DNA from: Plasmopara viticola
Taxonomy: Eukaryota > Oomycota > Peronosporomycetes > Peronosporales > Peronosporaceae
Direction: 5' to 3'
DNA: 62,334 nucleotides
NCBI GenBank assembly: GCA_001695595.3
Contig: MBPM02000212.1
Span: 1-62,334 of the forward strand
In this document: positions 1-12,235 of the stretch, one piece after another
How the letters are laid out: each line of letters begins with the position of its first letter
Position numbering within the stretch: the first letter of the stretch is position 1
Translations under genes and position numbers: made by a program
Notes under the pieces: model-generated
Told to the model about the DNA's origin: nothing
What the model saw: the letters and a program-made list of their open reading frames with translations, nothing else
The model's database searches: none

Positions 1-16
1 CCTCGGCCAATTGACC
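1..16 (-). tRNA. tRNA-Leu(AAG), unit 1, cut by window edge
   Basis: Only the first 16 nt of the tRNA (acceptor strand and start of the D arm) lie inside the window. Confidence 0.7.
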
Positions 17-639
17 GATAGATACTCGATCATACGTTTATTTGTAGAGAATTAAACGAAAAGAACACCCCAACAAAAGGCACTGTGGTAATAATAACGT
101 GTTTTACCCATATTTATATGGGATGCAAGGGCACCCATTATACATACAACTTAGAGAGGATTACAGCCTTCACTTCCGTAATATGCTGCATACTGTATCA
201 TAGAGGTCAAAGGACACTTAACAAGGCTGCTGAGTGACATTGAGGTGCGAGTAAGGCACAAAATAGCTGCTAAAAAAAAATTTATGTTGGCCAGTGTGGG
301 ATTCGAACCCCACCCTTCTTGACCAAAGCTTACACTGCGCCTTAGACCGCTTCGCCGATCGACCACTCGGTACTAGATCAAGCTTTCACGATAAAGAAAC
401 ATAGCAAACTCACAGTCCATCAGCAAAACAGTTTTGAAAGATACCTGATCCCCATAAGCTTACATTGTATTTAAGAGGCGACATCGACAACCCATAATGA
501 AATGCTCCAATATAACGGAATCTTACTTCCACTTTAAGCTGTATTTCGGTGTGGGATGTTGAAGAGACACTCAAAAAGCTATAACGTAACATAAAGGCGC
601 AAATAAGCAGCATCTCGCTGCTACGAAAGAAAATTAAGT

Positions 640-716
640 TGGCCAATGTGGATTCGAACCACGCCTTTCGGACCAGTGCCTTAAACTGGCGCCTTAGACC
701 GCTCGGCCAATTGACC
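640..716 (-). tRNA. tRNA-Leu(AAG), unit 2, with base deletions
   Basis: 77 nt instead of 80: bases are missing in the T arm and variable region. It lies in the error-rich left end, so the losses may not be real. Next copy +769, because this unit also carries a 72-bp duplication. Confidence 0.65.
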
Positions 717-857
717 GATAGACACTCGATCATACGTTTATTTGTAGATGAATTTAAACGAAAAGAACACCCCAACAAAAGGCAGCTGTGGTATATAACG
801 TGTTTTACCATATTTATTATGGATGCAAGGGCACCCATTAACATACAACTTAGAGAG

Positions 858-1001
858 GATTACAGCCTTCACTTCCGTAATACTGCATACTGTATCATAG
901 AGTCAAAGGACACTAACAAGGCTGCTGAAGATTACAGCCTTCACTTCCGTAATATGCTGCATACTGTATCATAAGTCAAAGGACACTCAAACAAGCTGCT
1001 G
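858..1001. repeat. Tandem 72-bp duplication inside one unit
   Basis: The spacer segment beginning GATTACAGCCTTC occurs at 858 and again at 930, each running through the CAAGG/CAAGC-CTGCTGA part. Other units hold it once. It sits in the error-rich left end. Confidence 0.6.
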
Positions 1002-1408
1002 AGGACATTGAGCGTGCAGGAAGGCAACAAATAGCTGCTTACAAAAAGAAAATTTATGTTGGCCCAGTGTGATTCGAACCCACGCCCTTTGACCAAAGCT
1101 TACACTGGCGCCTTAGACCGTTCGCCGATCGACCACTCTACTAGATCAAGCTCACGATAAAAGAAACATAGCAAACTCACAGATCCATCAGCAAAACATT
1201 TGAAGAAATACCGTGATCACCCATAAGCTTACATTGTATTTAAGAGCACATTCGACAACCCATAATGAAATGCTCCAAATAACGCGAATCTTACTTCCAC
1301 TTTAAGCTGATTTCGTTGGGACGTTAAAGAGACACTCAACAAAGCTATAACGTAACATAAGGCGCAAATAATGCAGCAAACTCGCTGCTACGAAAAAGAA
1401 AATTAAGT

Positions 1409-1484
1409 TGGCCAATGTGGGATTCAACCCACGCTTTCGACCAGTGCCTTAAACTGTGCGCCTTAGACCGCTCGCCAATTGACC
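1409..1484 (-). tRNA. tRNA-Leu(AAG), unit 3, with base deletions
   Basis: 76 nt. The T loop, variable arm and D arm each lack bases, and one base is added near the anticodon stem. Next copy +694. Confidence 0.55.
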
Positions 1485-2102
1485 GATAGACACTCGATCA
1501 TACGTTTATTTGTAGATGAATTTAAACGAAAAGAACCACCCAACAAAAGGCAGCTGTGTAATAACAACGTGTTTTTACTCATATTTATTGTGGAGCAAGG
1601 CATCCATTATACATACAACTTAGAGAGATTAAGCTTCACTTCGTAATATGCTGATACTGTATCATAGATGTCAAAGGACACTCAAACAAGGCTGCTGCAG
1701 TGACATTGAGTGCGAGGGAGCAACAAAATAGCTGCTACAAAAAAAATTTATTGGCCAGTGTGGATCGAACCACGCCCTTCTTGACCAAAGTTACACTGGC
1801 GCTTAGACCGCTTCGCCGATCGACCACTCGGTACTAGATCAAGCTTTCACGATAAAAAACATAGCAAACTCACAGTCCATCAGCAAAACAGTTTTGGAAA
1901 GAATACCGTGATCAGCCCATAAGCTACATTGTATTTAAGAGGCGACATCGACAACCCATAATGAAATGCTCCAATATAACGGAATCTACTTCCACTTTAA
2001 GCTGTATTCGGTGTGGGACGTTAAAGAGACACTCAACAAACTAAATGTAACATAAAGCGCAAATAATGCAGCAAACTCGTGCCTACGAAAAGAAAATTAA
2101 GT

Positions 2103-2178
2103 TGGCCAATGTGGGATTCGAACCCACGCCCTTTCGACAGCCTTAAACTGGCGCCTTAGACCGCTCGGCCAATTGACC
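2103..2178 (-). tRNA. tRNA-Leu(AAG), unit 4, with base deletions
   Basis: 76 nt. The T arm is intact; bases are lost in the variable arm and the 3' side of the anticodon stem. Next copy +708. Confidence 0.6.
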
Positions 2179-2810
2179 GATAGACACTCATCATACGTTA
2201 TTTGTAGATGAATTAAACGAAAAGAACACCCCCAACAAAGGCAGCTGTGGTAATAATAACGTGTTTTACTCATATTTATTATGGGATGCAAGGGCACCCA
2301 TTATACATACAACTTAGAGAGATTACAGCCTTCACTTCCGTAATATGCTGCATACTGTATCATAGAGGTCAAAGGGACACTCAAACAAGGCTGCTGAGTG
2401 ACATTGAGGTGCGAGTAAGGCAACAAAATAGCTGCTACAAAAAGAAAATTTATGTTGGCCAGTGTGGGATTCGAACCCACGCCCTTCTTGACCAAAGCTT
2501 ACACTGGCGCCTTAGACCGCTTCGCCGATCGACCACTCGGTACTAGATCAAGCTTTCACGATAAAGAAACATAGCAAACTCACAGTCCATCAGCAAAACA
2601 TTTTGGAAAGAATACCGTGATCAGCCCATAAGCTTACATTGTATTTAAGAGGCGACATCGACAACCCTAATGAAATGCTCCAATATAACGGAATCTTACT
2701 TCCACTTTAAGCTGTATTTCGTGTGGGACGTTAAAGAGACACTCAACAAAGCTATAACGTAACATAAAGGCGCAAATAAGCAGCTCGCTGCTACGAAAAG
2801 AAAATTAAGT

Positions 2811-2888
2811 TGGCCAATGTGGGATTCGAACCACGCCCTTTCGGACCAGTGCCTTAAACTGGCGCCTTAGACCGCTCGGCAATTGACC
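2811..2888 (-). tRNA. tRNA-Leu(AAG), unit 5, with base deletions
   Basis: 78 nt: one base is missing in the T stem and one in the D arm. Next copy +712. Confidence 0.65.
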
Positions 2889-3522
2889 GATAGACACTCG
2901 ATCATACGTTTATTTGTAGAGAATTTAAACGAAAAGAACACCCCAACAAAAGGCAGCTGTGGTAATAATAACGTGTTTTACCCATATTTATTATGGGATG
3001 CAAGGGCACCATTATACATACAACTTAGAGGATTACAGCCTTCACTTCCGTAATATGCTGCATACTGTATCATAGAGGTCAAAGGGACACTCAAACAAGG
3101 CTGCTGAGTGACATTGAGGTGCGAGTAAGGCAACAAAATAGCTGCTACAAAAAGAAAATTTATGTTGGCCAGTGTGGGATTCGAACCCACGCCCTTCTTG
3201 ACCAAAGCTTACACTGGCGCCTTAGACCGCTTCGCCGATCGACCACGGTACTAGATCAAGCTTTCACGATAAAGAAACATAGCAAACTCACAGTCCATCA
3301 GCAAAACATTTTGGAAAGAATACCGTGATCAGCCCATAAGCTTACATTGTATTTAAGAGGCGACATCGACAACCCATAATGAAATGCTCCAATATAACGG
3401 AATCTTACTTCCACTTTAAGCTGTATTTCGGTGTGGGGACGTTAAAGAGACACTCAACAAAGCTATAACGTAACATAAAGGCGCAATAATGCAGCATCGC
3501 TGCTACGAAAAGAAAATTAAGT

Positions 3523-3602
3523 TGGCCAATGTGGGATTCGAACCCACGCCCTTTCGGACCAGTGCCTTAAACTGGCGCCTTAGACCGCTCGGCCAATTGA
3601 CC
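3523..3602 (-). tRNA. tRNA-Leu(AAG), unit 6
   Basis: First full consensus copy from the left. Flank aT; next copy +723. Confidence 0.9.
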
Positions 3603-4245
3603 GATAGACACTCGATCATACGTTTATTTGTAGATGAATTTAAACGAAAAGAACACCCCAACAAAAGGCAGCTGTGGTAATAATAACGTGTTTTACTCAT
3701 ATTTATTATGGGATGCAAGGGCACCCATTATACATACAACTTAGAGAGGATTACAGCCTTCACTTCCGTAATATGCTGCATACTGTATCATAGAGGTCAA
3801 AGGGACACTAAACAAGGCTGCTGAGTGACATTGAGGTGCGAGTAAGGCAACAAAATAGCTGCTACAAAAAGAAAATTTATGTTGGCCAGTGTGGGATTCG
3901 AACCCACGCCCTTCTTGACCAAAGCTTACACTGGCGCCTTAGACCGCTTCGCCGATCGACCACTCGGTACTAGATCAAGCTTTCACGATAAAGAAACATA
4001 GCAAACTCACAGTCCATCAGCAAAACAGTTTTGGAAAGAATACCGTGATCAGCCCATAAGCTTACATTGTATTTAAGAGGCGACATCGACAACCCATAAT
4101 GAAATGCTCCAATATAACGGAATCTTACTTCCACTTTAAGCTGTATTTCGGTGTGGGACGTTAAAGAGACACTCAACAAAGCTATAACGTAACATAAAGG
4201 CGCAAATAATGCAGCAAACTCGCTGCTACGAAAAGAAAATTAAGT

Positions 4246-4325
4246 TGGCCAATGTGGGATTCGAACCCACGCCCTTTCGGACCAGTGCCTTAAACTGGCG
4301 CCTTAGACCGCTCGGCCAATTGACC
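4246..4325 (-). tRNA. tRNA-Leu(AAG), unit 7 (reference copy)
   Basis: This 80-nt class II tRNA decodes CUU leucine codons. Read on the minus strand, a 7-bp acceptor stem (GGTCAAT with ATTGGCC) closes fully and the discriminator base is A, as for leucine. T8 is present, the D stem is GCC/GGC, and the anticodon stem CCAGT/ACTGG encloses loop TTAAGGC, giving anticodon AAG. The long variable arm TCCGAAAGGGC folds on GAAA, and the T arm is GTGGG-TTCGAAT-CCCAC. The internal promoter is clear: A box TGGCCGAGCGG and B box GGTTCGAATCC. A TTTT Pol III terminator follows about 7 nt after the gene. No intron and no encoded CCA. Flank a0; next copy +724. Confidence 0.95.
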
Positions 4326-4605
4326 GATAGACACTCGATCATACGTTTATTTGTAGATGAATTTAAACGAAAAGAACACCCCAACAAAAGGCAGCTGTGG
4401 TAATAATAACGTGTTTTACCATATTTATTATGGGATGCAAGGGCACCCATTATACATACAACTTAGAGAGGATTACAGCCTTCACTTCCGTAATATGCTG
4501 CATACTGTATCATAGAGGTCAAAGGGACACTCAAACAAGGCTGCTGAGTGACATTGAGGTGCGAGTAAGGCAACAAAATAGCTGCTACAAAAAGAAAATT
4601 TATGT

Positions 4606-4684
4606 TGGCCAGTGTGGGATTCGAACCCACGCCCTTCTTGACCAAAGCTTACACTGGCGCCTTAGACCGCTTCGCCGATCGACC
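4606..4684 (-). pseudogene. tRNA-Leu-like second copy (reference example)
   Basis: This 79-nt relative of the array tRNA-Leu looks unable to fold well. It keeps the T arm, B box GGTTCGAATCC, discriminator A and T33-AAG. Against the intact copy it has lost T8 (now C). D-stem position 12 is G facing G. The acceptor has a G5-T68 wobble and an A6-C67 mismatch. One base is missing on the 3' side of the anticodon stem, leaving weak G-T and T-T pairs. The variable arm no longer forms the CC/GG hairpin. TTTT and TTTTT runs follow the gene, so Pol III could still transcribe and terminate it. Whether it yields a stable RNA is unknown. Confidence 0.7.
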
Positions 4685-4969
4685 ACTCGGTACTAGATCA
4701 AGCTTTCACGATAAAGAAACATAGCAAACTCACAGTCCATCAGCAAAACAATTTTGGAAAGAATACCGTGATCAGCCCATAAGCTTACATTGTATTTAAG
4801 AGGCGACATCGACAACCCATAATGAAATGCTCCAATATAACGGAATCTTACTTCCACTTTAAGCTGTATTTCGGTGTGGGGACGTTAAAGAGACACTCAA
4901 CAAAGCTATAACGTAACATAAAGGCGCAAATAATGCAGCAAACTCGCTGCTACGAAAAGAAAATTAAGT

Positions 4970-5049
4970 TGGCCAATGTGGGATTCGAACCCACGCCCTT
5001 TCGGACCAGTGCCTTAAACTGGCGCCTTAGACCGCTCGGCCAATTGACC
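4970..5049 (-). tRNA. tRNA-Leu(AAG), unit 8
   Basis: Consensus copy. Flank a0; next copy +723. Confidence 0.9.
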
Positions 5050-5692
5050 GATAGACACTCGATCATACGTTTATTTGTAGATGAATTTAAACGAAAAGAA
5101 CACCCCAACAAAAGGCAGCTGTGGTAATAATAACGTGTTTTACCATATTTATTATGGGATGCAAGGGCACCCATTATACATACAACTTAGAGAGGATTAC
5201 AGCCTTCACTTCCGTAATATGCTGCATACTGTATCATAGAGGTCAAAGGGACACTCAAACAAGGCTGCTGAGTGACATTGAGGTGCGAGTAAGGCAACAA
5301 AATAGCTGCTACAAAAAGAAAATTTATGTTGGCCAGTGTGGGATTCGAACCCACGCCCTTCTTGACCAAAGCTTACACTGGCGCCTTAGACCGCTTCGCC
5401 GATCGACCACTCGGTACTAGATCAAGCTTTCACGATAAAGAAACATAGCAAACTCACAGTCCATCAGCAAAACATTTTGGAAAGAATACCGTGATCAGCC
5501 CATAAGCTTACATTGTATTTAAGAGGCGACATCGACAACCCATAATGAAATGCTCCAATATAACGGAATCTTACTTCCACTTTAAGCTGTATTTCGGTGT
5601 GGGGACGTTAAAGAGACACTCAACAAAGCTATAACGTAACATAAAGGCGCAAATAATGCAGCAAACTCGCTGCTACGAAAAGAAAATTAAGT

Positions 5693-5772
5693 TGGCCAAT
5701 GTGGGATTCGAACCCACGCCCTTTCGGACCAGTGCCTTAAACTGGCGCCTTAGACCGCTCGGCCAATTGACC
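5693..5772 (-). tRNA. tRNA-Leu(AAG), unit 9
   Basis: Consensus gene. The 5' flank has a private deletion (GTAGATTAAAC), then C; next copy +712. Confidence 0.9.
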
Positions 5773-6404
5773 GATAGACACTCGATCATACGTTTATTTG
5801 TAGATTAAACGAAAAGAACACCCCAACAAAAGGCAGCTGTGGTAATAATAACGTGTTTTACCCATATTTATTATGGGATGCAAGGGCACCCATTATACAT
5901 ACAACTTGAGAGGATTACAGCCTTCACTTCCGTAATATGCTGCATACTGTATCATAGAGGTCAAAGGGACACTCAAACAAGGCTGCTGAGTGACATTGAG
6001 GTGCGAGTAAGGCAACAAAATAGCTGCTACAAAAAGAAAATTTATGTTGGCCAGTGTGGGATTCGAACCCACGCCCTTCTTGACCAAAGCTTACACTGGC
6101 GCCTTAGACCGCTTCGCCGATCGACCACTCGGTACTAGATCAAGCTTTCACGATAAAGAAACATAGCAAACTCACAGTCCATCAGCAAAACAATTTTGGA
6201 AAGAATACCGTGATCAGCCCATAAGCTTACATTGTATTTAAGAGGCGACATCGACAACCCATAATGAAATGCTCCAATATAACGGAATCTTACTTCCACT
6301 TTAAGCTGTATTTCGGTGTGGGGACGTTAAAGAGACACTCAACAAAGCTATAACGTAACATAAAGGCGCAAATAAGCATCGCTGCTACGAAAAGAAAATT
6401 AAGT

Positions 6405-6484
6405 TGGCCAATGTGGGATTCGAACCCACGCCCTTTCGGACCAGTGCCTTAAACTGGCGCCTTAGACCGCTCGGCCAATTGACC
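6405..6484 (-). tRNA. tRNA-Leu(AAG), unit 10
   Basis: Consensus copy. Flank aC; next copy +719. Confidence 0.9.
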
Positions 6485-7123
6485 GATAGACACTCGATCA
6501 TACGTTTATTTGTAGATGAATTTAAACGAAAAGAACACCCCAACAAAAGGCAGCTGTGGTAATAATAACGTGTTTTACCCATATTTATTATGGGATGCAA
6601 GGGCACCCATTATACATACAACTTAGAGAGGATTACAGCCTTCACTTCCGTAATATGCTGCATACTGTATCATAGAGGTCAAAGGGACACTCAAACAAGG
6701 CTGCTGAGTGACATTGAGGTGCGAGTAAGGCAACAAAATAGCTGCTACAAAAAGAAAATTTATGTTGGCCAGTGTGGGATTCGAACCCACGCCCTTCTTG
6801 ACCAAAGCTTACACTGGCGCCTTAGACCGCTTCGCCGATCGACCACTCGGTACTAGATCAAGCTTTCACGATAAAGAAACATAGCAAACTCACAGTCCAT
6901 CAGCAAAACAATTTTGGAAAGAATACCGTGATCAGCCCATAAGCTTACATTGTATTTAAGAGGCGACATCGACAACCCATAATGAAATGCTCCAATATAA
7001 CGGAATCTTACTTCCACTTTAAGCTGTATTTCGGTGTGGGGACGTTAAAGAGACACTCAACAAAGCTATAACGTAACATAAAGGCGCAAATAAGGCATCG
7101 CTGCTACGAAAAGAAAATTAAGT

Positions 7124-7203
7124 TGGCCAATGTGGGATTCGAACCCACGCCCTTTCGGACCAGTGCCTTAAACTGGCGCCTTAGACCGCTCGGCCAATTG
7201 ACC
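7124..7203 (-). tRNA. tRNA-Leu(AAG), unit 11
   Basis: Consensus copy. Flank d0; next copy +720. Confidence 0.9.
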
Positions 7204-7843
7204 GATAGACACTCGATCATACGTTTATTTGTAGAGAATTTAAACGAAAAGAACACCCCAACAAAAGGCAGCTGTGGTAATAATAACGTGTTTTACCATA
7301 TTTATTATGGGATGCAAGGGCACCCATTATACATACAACTTAGAGAGGATTACAGCCTTCACTTCCGTAATATGCTGCATACTGTATCATAGAGGTCAAA
7401 GGGACACTCAAACAAGGCTGCTGAGTGACATTGAGGTGCGAGTAAGGCAACAAAATAGCTGCTACAAAAAGAAAATTTATGTTGGCCAGTGTGGGATTCG
7501 AACCCACGCCCTTCTTGACCAAAGCTTACACTGGCGCCTTAGACCGCTTCGCCGATCGACCACTCGGTACTAGATCAAGCTTTCACGATAAAGAAACATA
7601 GCAAACTCACAGTCCATCAGCAAAACAGTTTTGGAAAGAATACCGTGATCAGCCCATAAGCTTACATTGTATTTAAGAGGCGACATCGACAACCCATAAT
7701 GAAATGCTCCAATATAACGGAATCTTACTTCCACTTTAAGCTGTATTTCGGTGTGGGGACGTTAAAGAGACACTCAACAAAGCTATAACGTAACATAAAG
7801 GCGCAAATAATGCAGCATCGCTGCTACGAAAAGAAAATTAAGT

Positions 7844-7923
7844 TGGCCAATGTGGGATTCGAACCCACGCCCTTTCGGACCAGTGCCTTAAACTGGCGCC
7901 TTAGACCGCTCGGCCAATTGACC
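7844..7923 (-). tRNA. tRNA-Leu(AAG), unit 12
   Basis: Consensus copy. Flank c0, the leftmost c-type flank; next copy +716. Confidence 0.9.
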
Positions 7924-8559
7924 GATAGACACTCGATCATACGTTTATTTGTAGAGGAATTCAAACGAAAAGAACACCCCAACAAAAGGCAGCTGTGGTA
8001 ATAAAACGTGTTTTACCATATTTATTATGGGATGCAAGGGCACCCATTATACATACAACTTAGAGAGGATTACAGCCTTCACTTCCGTAATATGCTGCAT
8101 ACTGTATCATAGAGGTCAAAGGGACACTCAAACAAGGCTGCTGAGTGACATTGAGGTGCGAGTAAGGCAACAAAATAGCTGCTACAAAAAGAAAATTTAT
8201 GTTGGCCAGTGTGGGATTCGAACCCACGCCCTTCTTGACCAAAGCTTACACTGGCGCCTTAGACCGCTTCGCCGATCGACCACTCGGTACTAGATCAAGC
8301 TTTCACGATAAAGAAACATAGCAAACTCACAGTCCATCAGCAAAACAATTTTGGAAAGAATACCGTGATCAGCCCATAAGCTTACATTGTATTTAAGAGG
8401 CGACATCGACAACCCATAATGAAATGCTCCAATATAACGGAATCTTACTTCCACTTTAAGCTGTATTTCGGTGTGGGGACGTTAAAGAGACACTCAACAA
8501 AGCTATAACGTAACATAAAGGCGCAAATAAGCATCGCTGCTACGAAAAGAAAATTAAGT

Positions 8560-8639
8560 TGGCCAATGTGGGATTCGAACCCACGCCCTTTCGGACCAGT
8601 GCCTTAAACTGGCGCCTTAGACCGCTCGGCCAATTGACC
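8560..8639 (-). tRNA. tRNA-Leu(AAG), unit 13
   Basis: Consensus copy. Flank aT; next copy +724. Confidence 0.9.
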
Positions 8640-9283
8640 GATAGACACTCGATCATACGTTTATTTGTAGATGAATTTAAACGAAAAGAACACCCCAACA
8701 AAAGGCAGCTGTGGTAATAATAACGTGTTTTACTCATATTTATTATGGGATGCAAGGGCACCCATTATACATACAACTTAAGAGGATTACAGCCTTCACT
8801 TCCGTAATATGCTGCATACTGTATCATAGAGGTCAAAGGGACACTCAAACAAGGCTGCTGAGTGACATTGAGGTGCGAGTAAGGCAACAAAATAGCTGCT
8901 ACAAAAAGAAAATTTATGTTGGCCAGTGTGGGATTCGAACCCACGCCCTTCTTGACCAAAGCTTACACTGGCGCCTTAGACCGCTTCGCCGATCGACCAC
9001 TCGGTACTAGATCAAGCTTTCACGATAAAGAAACATAGCAAACTCACAGTCCATCAGCAAAACAATTTTGGAAAGAATACCGTGATCAGCCCATAAGCTT
9101 ACATTGTATTTAAGAGGCGACATCGACAACCCATAATGAAATGCTCCAATATAACGGAATCTTACTTCCACTTTAAGCTGTATTTCGGTGTGGGGACGTT
9201 AAAGAGACACTCAACAAAGCTATAACGTAACATAAAGGCGCAAATAATGCAGCAAACTCGCTGCTACGAAAAGAAAATTAAGT

Positions 9284-9363
9284 TGGCCAATGTGGGATTC
9301 GAACCCACGCCCTTTCGGACCAGTGCCTTAAACTGGCGCCTTAGACCGCTCGGCCAATTGACC
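9284..9363 (-). tRNA. tRNA-Leu(AAG), unit 14
   Basis: Consensus copy. Flank bT, a combination seen only here; next copy +718. Confidence 0.9.
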
Positions 9364-10001
9364 GATAGACACTCGATCATACGTTTATTTGTAGAGGAAT
9401 TTAAACGAAAAGAACACCCCAACAAAAGGCAGCTGTGGTAATAATAACGTGTTTTACTCATATTTATTATGGGATGCAAGGGCACCCATTATACATACAA
9501 CTTGAGAGGATTACAGCCTTCACTTCCGTAATATGCTGCATACTGTATCATAGAGGTCAAAGGGACACTCAAACAAGGCTGCTGAGTGACATTGAGGTGC
9601 GAGTAAGGCAACAAAATAGCTGCTACAAAAAGAAAATTTATGTTGGCCAGTGTGGGATTCGAACCCACGCCCTTCTTGACCAAAGCTTACACTGGCGCCT
9701 TAGACCGCTTCGCCGATCGACCACTCGGTACTAGATCAAGCTTTCACGATAAAGAAACATAGCAAACTCACAGTCCATCAGCAAAACAATTTTGGAAAGA
9801 ATACCGTGATCAGCCCATAAGCTTACATTGTATTTAAGAGGCGACATCGACAACCCATAATGAAATGCTCCAATATAACGGAATCTTACTTCCACTTTAA
9901 GCTGTATTTCGGTGTGGGGACGTTAAAGAGACACTCAACAAAGCTATAACGTAACATAAAGGCGCAAATAAGGCATCGCTGCTACGAAAAGAAAATTAAG
10001 T

Positions 10002-10081
10002 TGGCCAATGTGGGATTCGAACCCACGCCCTTTCGGACCAGTGCCTTAAACTGGCGCCTTAGACCGCTCGGCCAATTGACC
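10002..10081 (-). tRNA. tRNA-Leu(AAG), unit 15
   Basis: Consensus copy. Flank a0; next copy +720. Confidence 0.9.
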
Positions 10082-10721
10082 GATAGACACTCGATCATAC
10101 GTTTATTTGTAGATGAATTTAAACGAAAAGAACACCCCAACAAAAGGCAGCTGTGGTAATAATAACGTGTTTTACCATATTTATTATGGGATGCAAGGGC
10201 ACCCATTATACATACAACTTAGAGAGGATTACAGCCTTCACTTCCGTAATATGCTGCATACTGTATCATAGAGGTCAAAGGGACACTCAAACAAGGCTGC
10301 TGAGTGACATTGAGGTGCGAGTAAGGCAACAAAATAGCTGCTACAAAAAGAAAATTTATGTTGGCCAGTGTGGGATTCGAACCCACGCCCTTCTTGACCA
10401 AAGCTTACACTGGCGCCTTAGACCGCTTCGCCGATCGACCACTCGGTACTAGATCAAGCTTTCACGATAAAGAAACATAGCAAACTCACAGTCCATCAGC
10501 AAAACAATTTTGGAAAGAATACCGTGATCAGCCCATAAGCTTACATTGTATTTAAGAGGCGACATCGACAACCCATAATGAAATGCTCCAATATAACGGA
10601 ATCTTACTTCCACTTTAAGCTGTATTTCGGTGTGGGGACGTTAAAGAGACACTCAACAAAGCTATAACGTAACATAAAGGCGCAAATAAGCAGCATCGCT
10701 GCTACGAAAAGAAAATTAAGT

Positions 10722-10801
10722 TGGCCAATGTGGGATTCGAACCCACGCCCTTTCGGACCAGTGCCTTAAACTGGCGCCTTAGACCGCTCGGCCAATTGAC
10801 C
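10722..10801 (-). tRNA. tRNA-Leu(AAG), unit 16
   Basis: Consensus copy. Flank a0; next copy +717. Confidence 0.9.
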
Positions 10802-11438
10802 GATAGACACTCGATCATACGTTTATTTGTAGATGAATTTAAACGAAAAGAACACCCCAACAAAAGGCAGCTGTGGTAATAATAACGTGTTTTACCATAT
10901 TTATTATGGGATGCAAGGGCACCCATTATACATACAACTTAGAGAGGATTACAGCCTTCACTTCCGTAATATGCTGCATACTGTATCATAGAGGTCAAAG
11001 GGACACTTAAACAAGGCTGCTGAGTGACATTGAGGTGCGAGTAAGGCAACAAAATAGCTGCTACAAAAAGAAAATTTATGTTGGCCAGTGTGGGATTCGA
11101 ACCCACGCCCTTCTTGACCAAAGCTTACACTGGCGCCTTAGACCGCTTCGCCGATCGACCACTCGGTACTAGATCAAGCTTTCACGATAAAGAAACATAG
11201 CAAACTCACAGTCCATCAGCAAAACAATTTTGGAAAGAATACCGTGATCAGCCCATAAGCTTACATTGTATTTAAGAGGCGACATCGACAACCCATAATG
11301 AAATGCTCCAATATAACGGAATCTTACTTCCACTTTAAGCTGTATTTCGGTGTGGGGACGTTAAAGAGACACTCAACAAAGCTATAACGTAACATAAAGG
11401 CGCAAATAAGCATCGCTGCTACGAAAAGAAAATTAAGT

Positions 11439-11518
11439 TGGCCAATGTGGGATTCGAACCCACGCCCTTTCGGACCAGTGCCTTAAACTGGCGCCTTAGA
11501 CCGCTCGGCCAATTGACC
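11439..11518 (-). tRNA. tRNA-Leu(AAG), unit 17
   Basis: Consensus copy. Flank a0, third in a run; next copy +717. Confidence 0.9.
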
Positions 11519-12155
11519 GATAGACACTCGATCATACGTTTATTTGTAGATGAATTTAAACGAAAAGAACACCCCAACAAAAGGCAGCTGTGGTAATAAT
11601 AACGTGTTTTACCATATTTATTATGGGATGCAAGGGCACCCATTATACATACAACTTAAGAGGATTACAACCTTCACTTCCGTAATATGCTGCATACTGT
11701 ATCATAGAGGTCAAAGGGACACTTAAACAAGGCTGCTGAGTGACATTGAGGTGCGAGTAAGGCAACAAAATAGCTGCTACAAAAAGAAAATTTATGTTGG
11801 CCAGTGTGGGATTCGAACCCACGCCCTTCTTGACCAAAGCTTACACTGGCGCCTTAGACCGCTTCGCCGATCGACCACTCGGTACTAGATCAAGCTTTCA
11901 CGATAAAGAAACATAGCAAACTCACAGTCCATCAGCAAAACAATTTTGGAAAGAATACCGTGATCAGCCCATAAGCTTACATTGTATTTAAGAGGCGACA
12001 TCGACAACCCATAATGAAATGCTCCAATATAACGGAATCTTACTTCCACTTTAAGCTGTATTTCGGTGTGGGGACGTTAAAGAGACACTCAACAAAGCTA
12101 TAACGTAACATAAAGGCGCAAATAAGGCATCGCTGCTACGAAAAGAAAATTAAGT

Positions 12156-12235
12156 TGGCCAATGTGGGATTCGAACCCACGCCCTTTCGGACCAGTGCCT
12201 TAAACTGGCGCCTTAGACCGCTCGGCCAATTGACC
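12156..12235 (-). tRNA. tRNA-Leu(AAG), unit 18
   Basis: Consensus copy. Flank dC; next copy +716. Confidence 0.9.

Noticed and set aside
4606..4684. Second copy as a different tRNA isotype
   Set aside because: The loop still reads AAG at the anticodon place and the changes break stems rather than define a new identity. It is best seen as a decayed tRNA-Leu.
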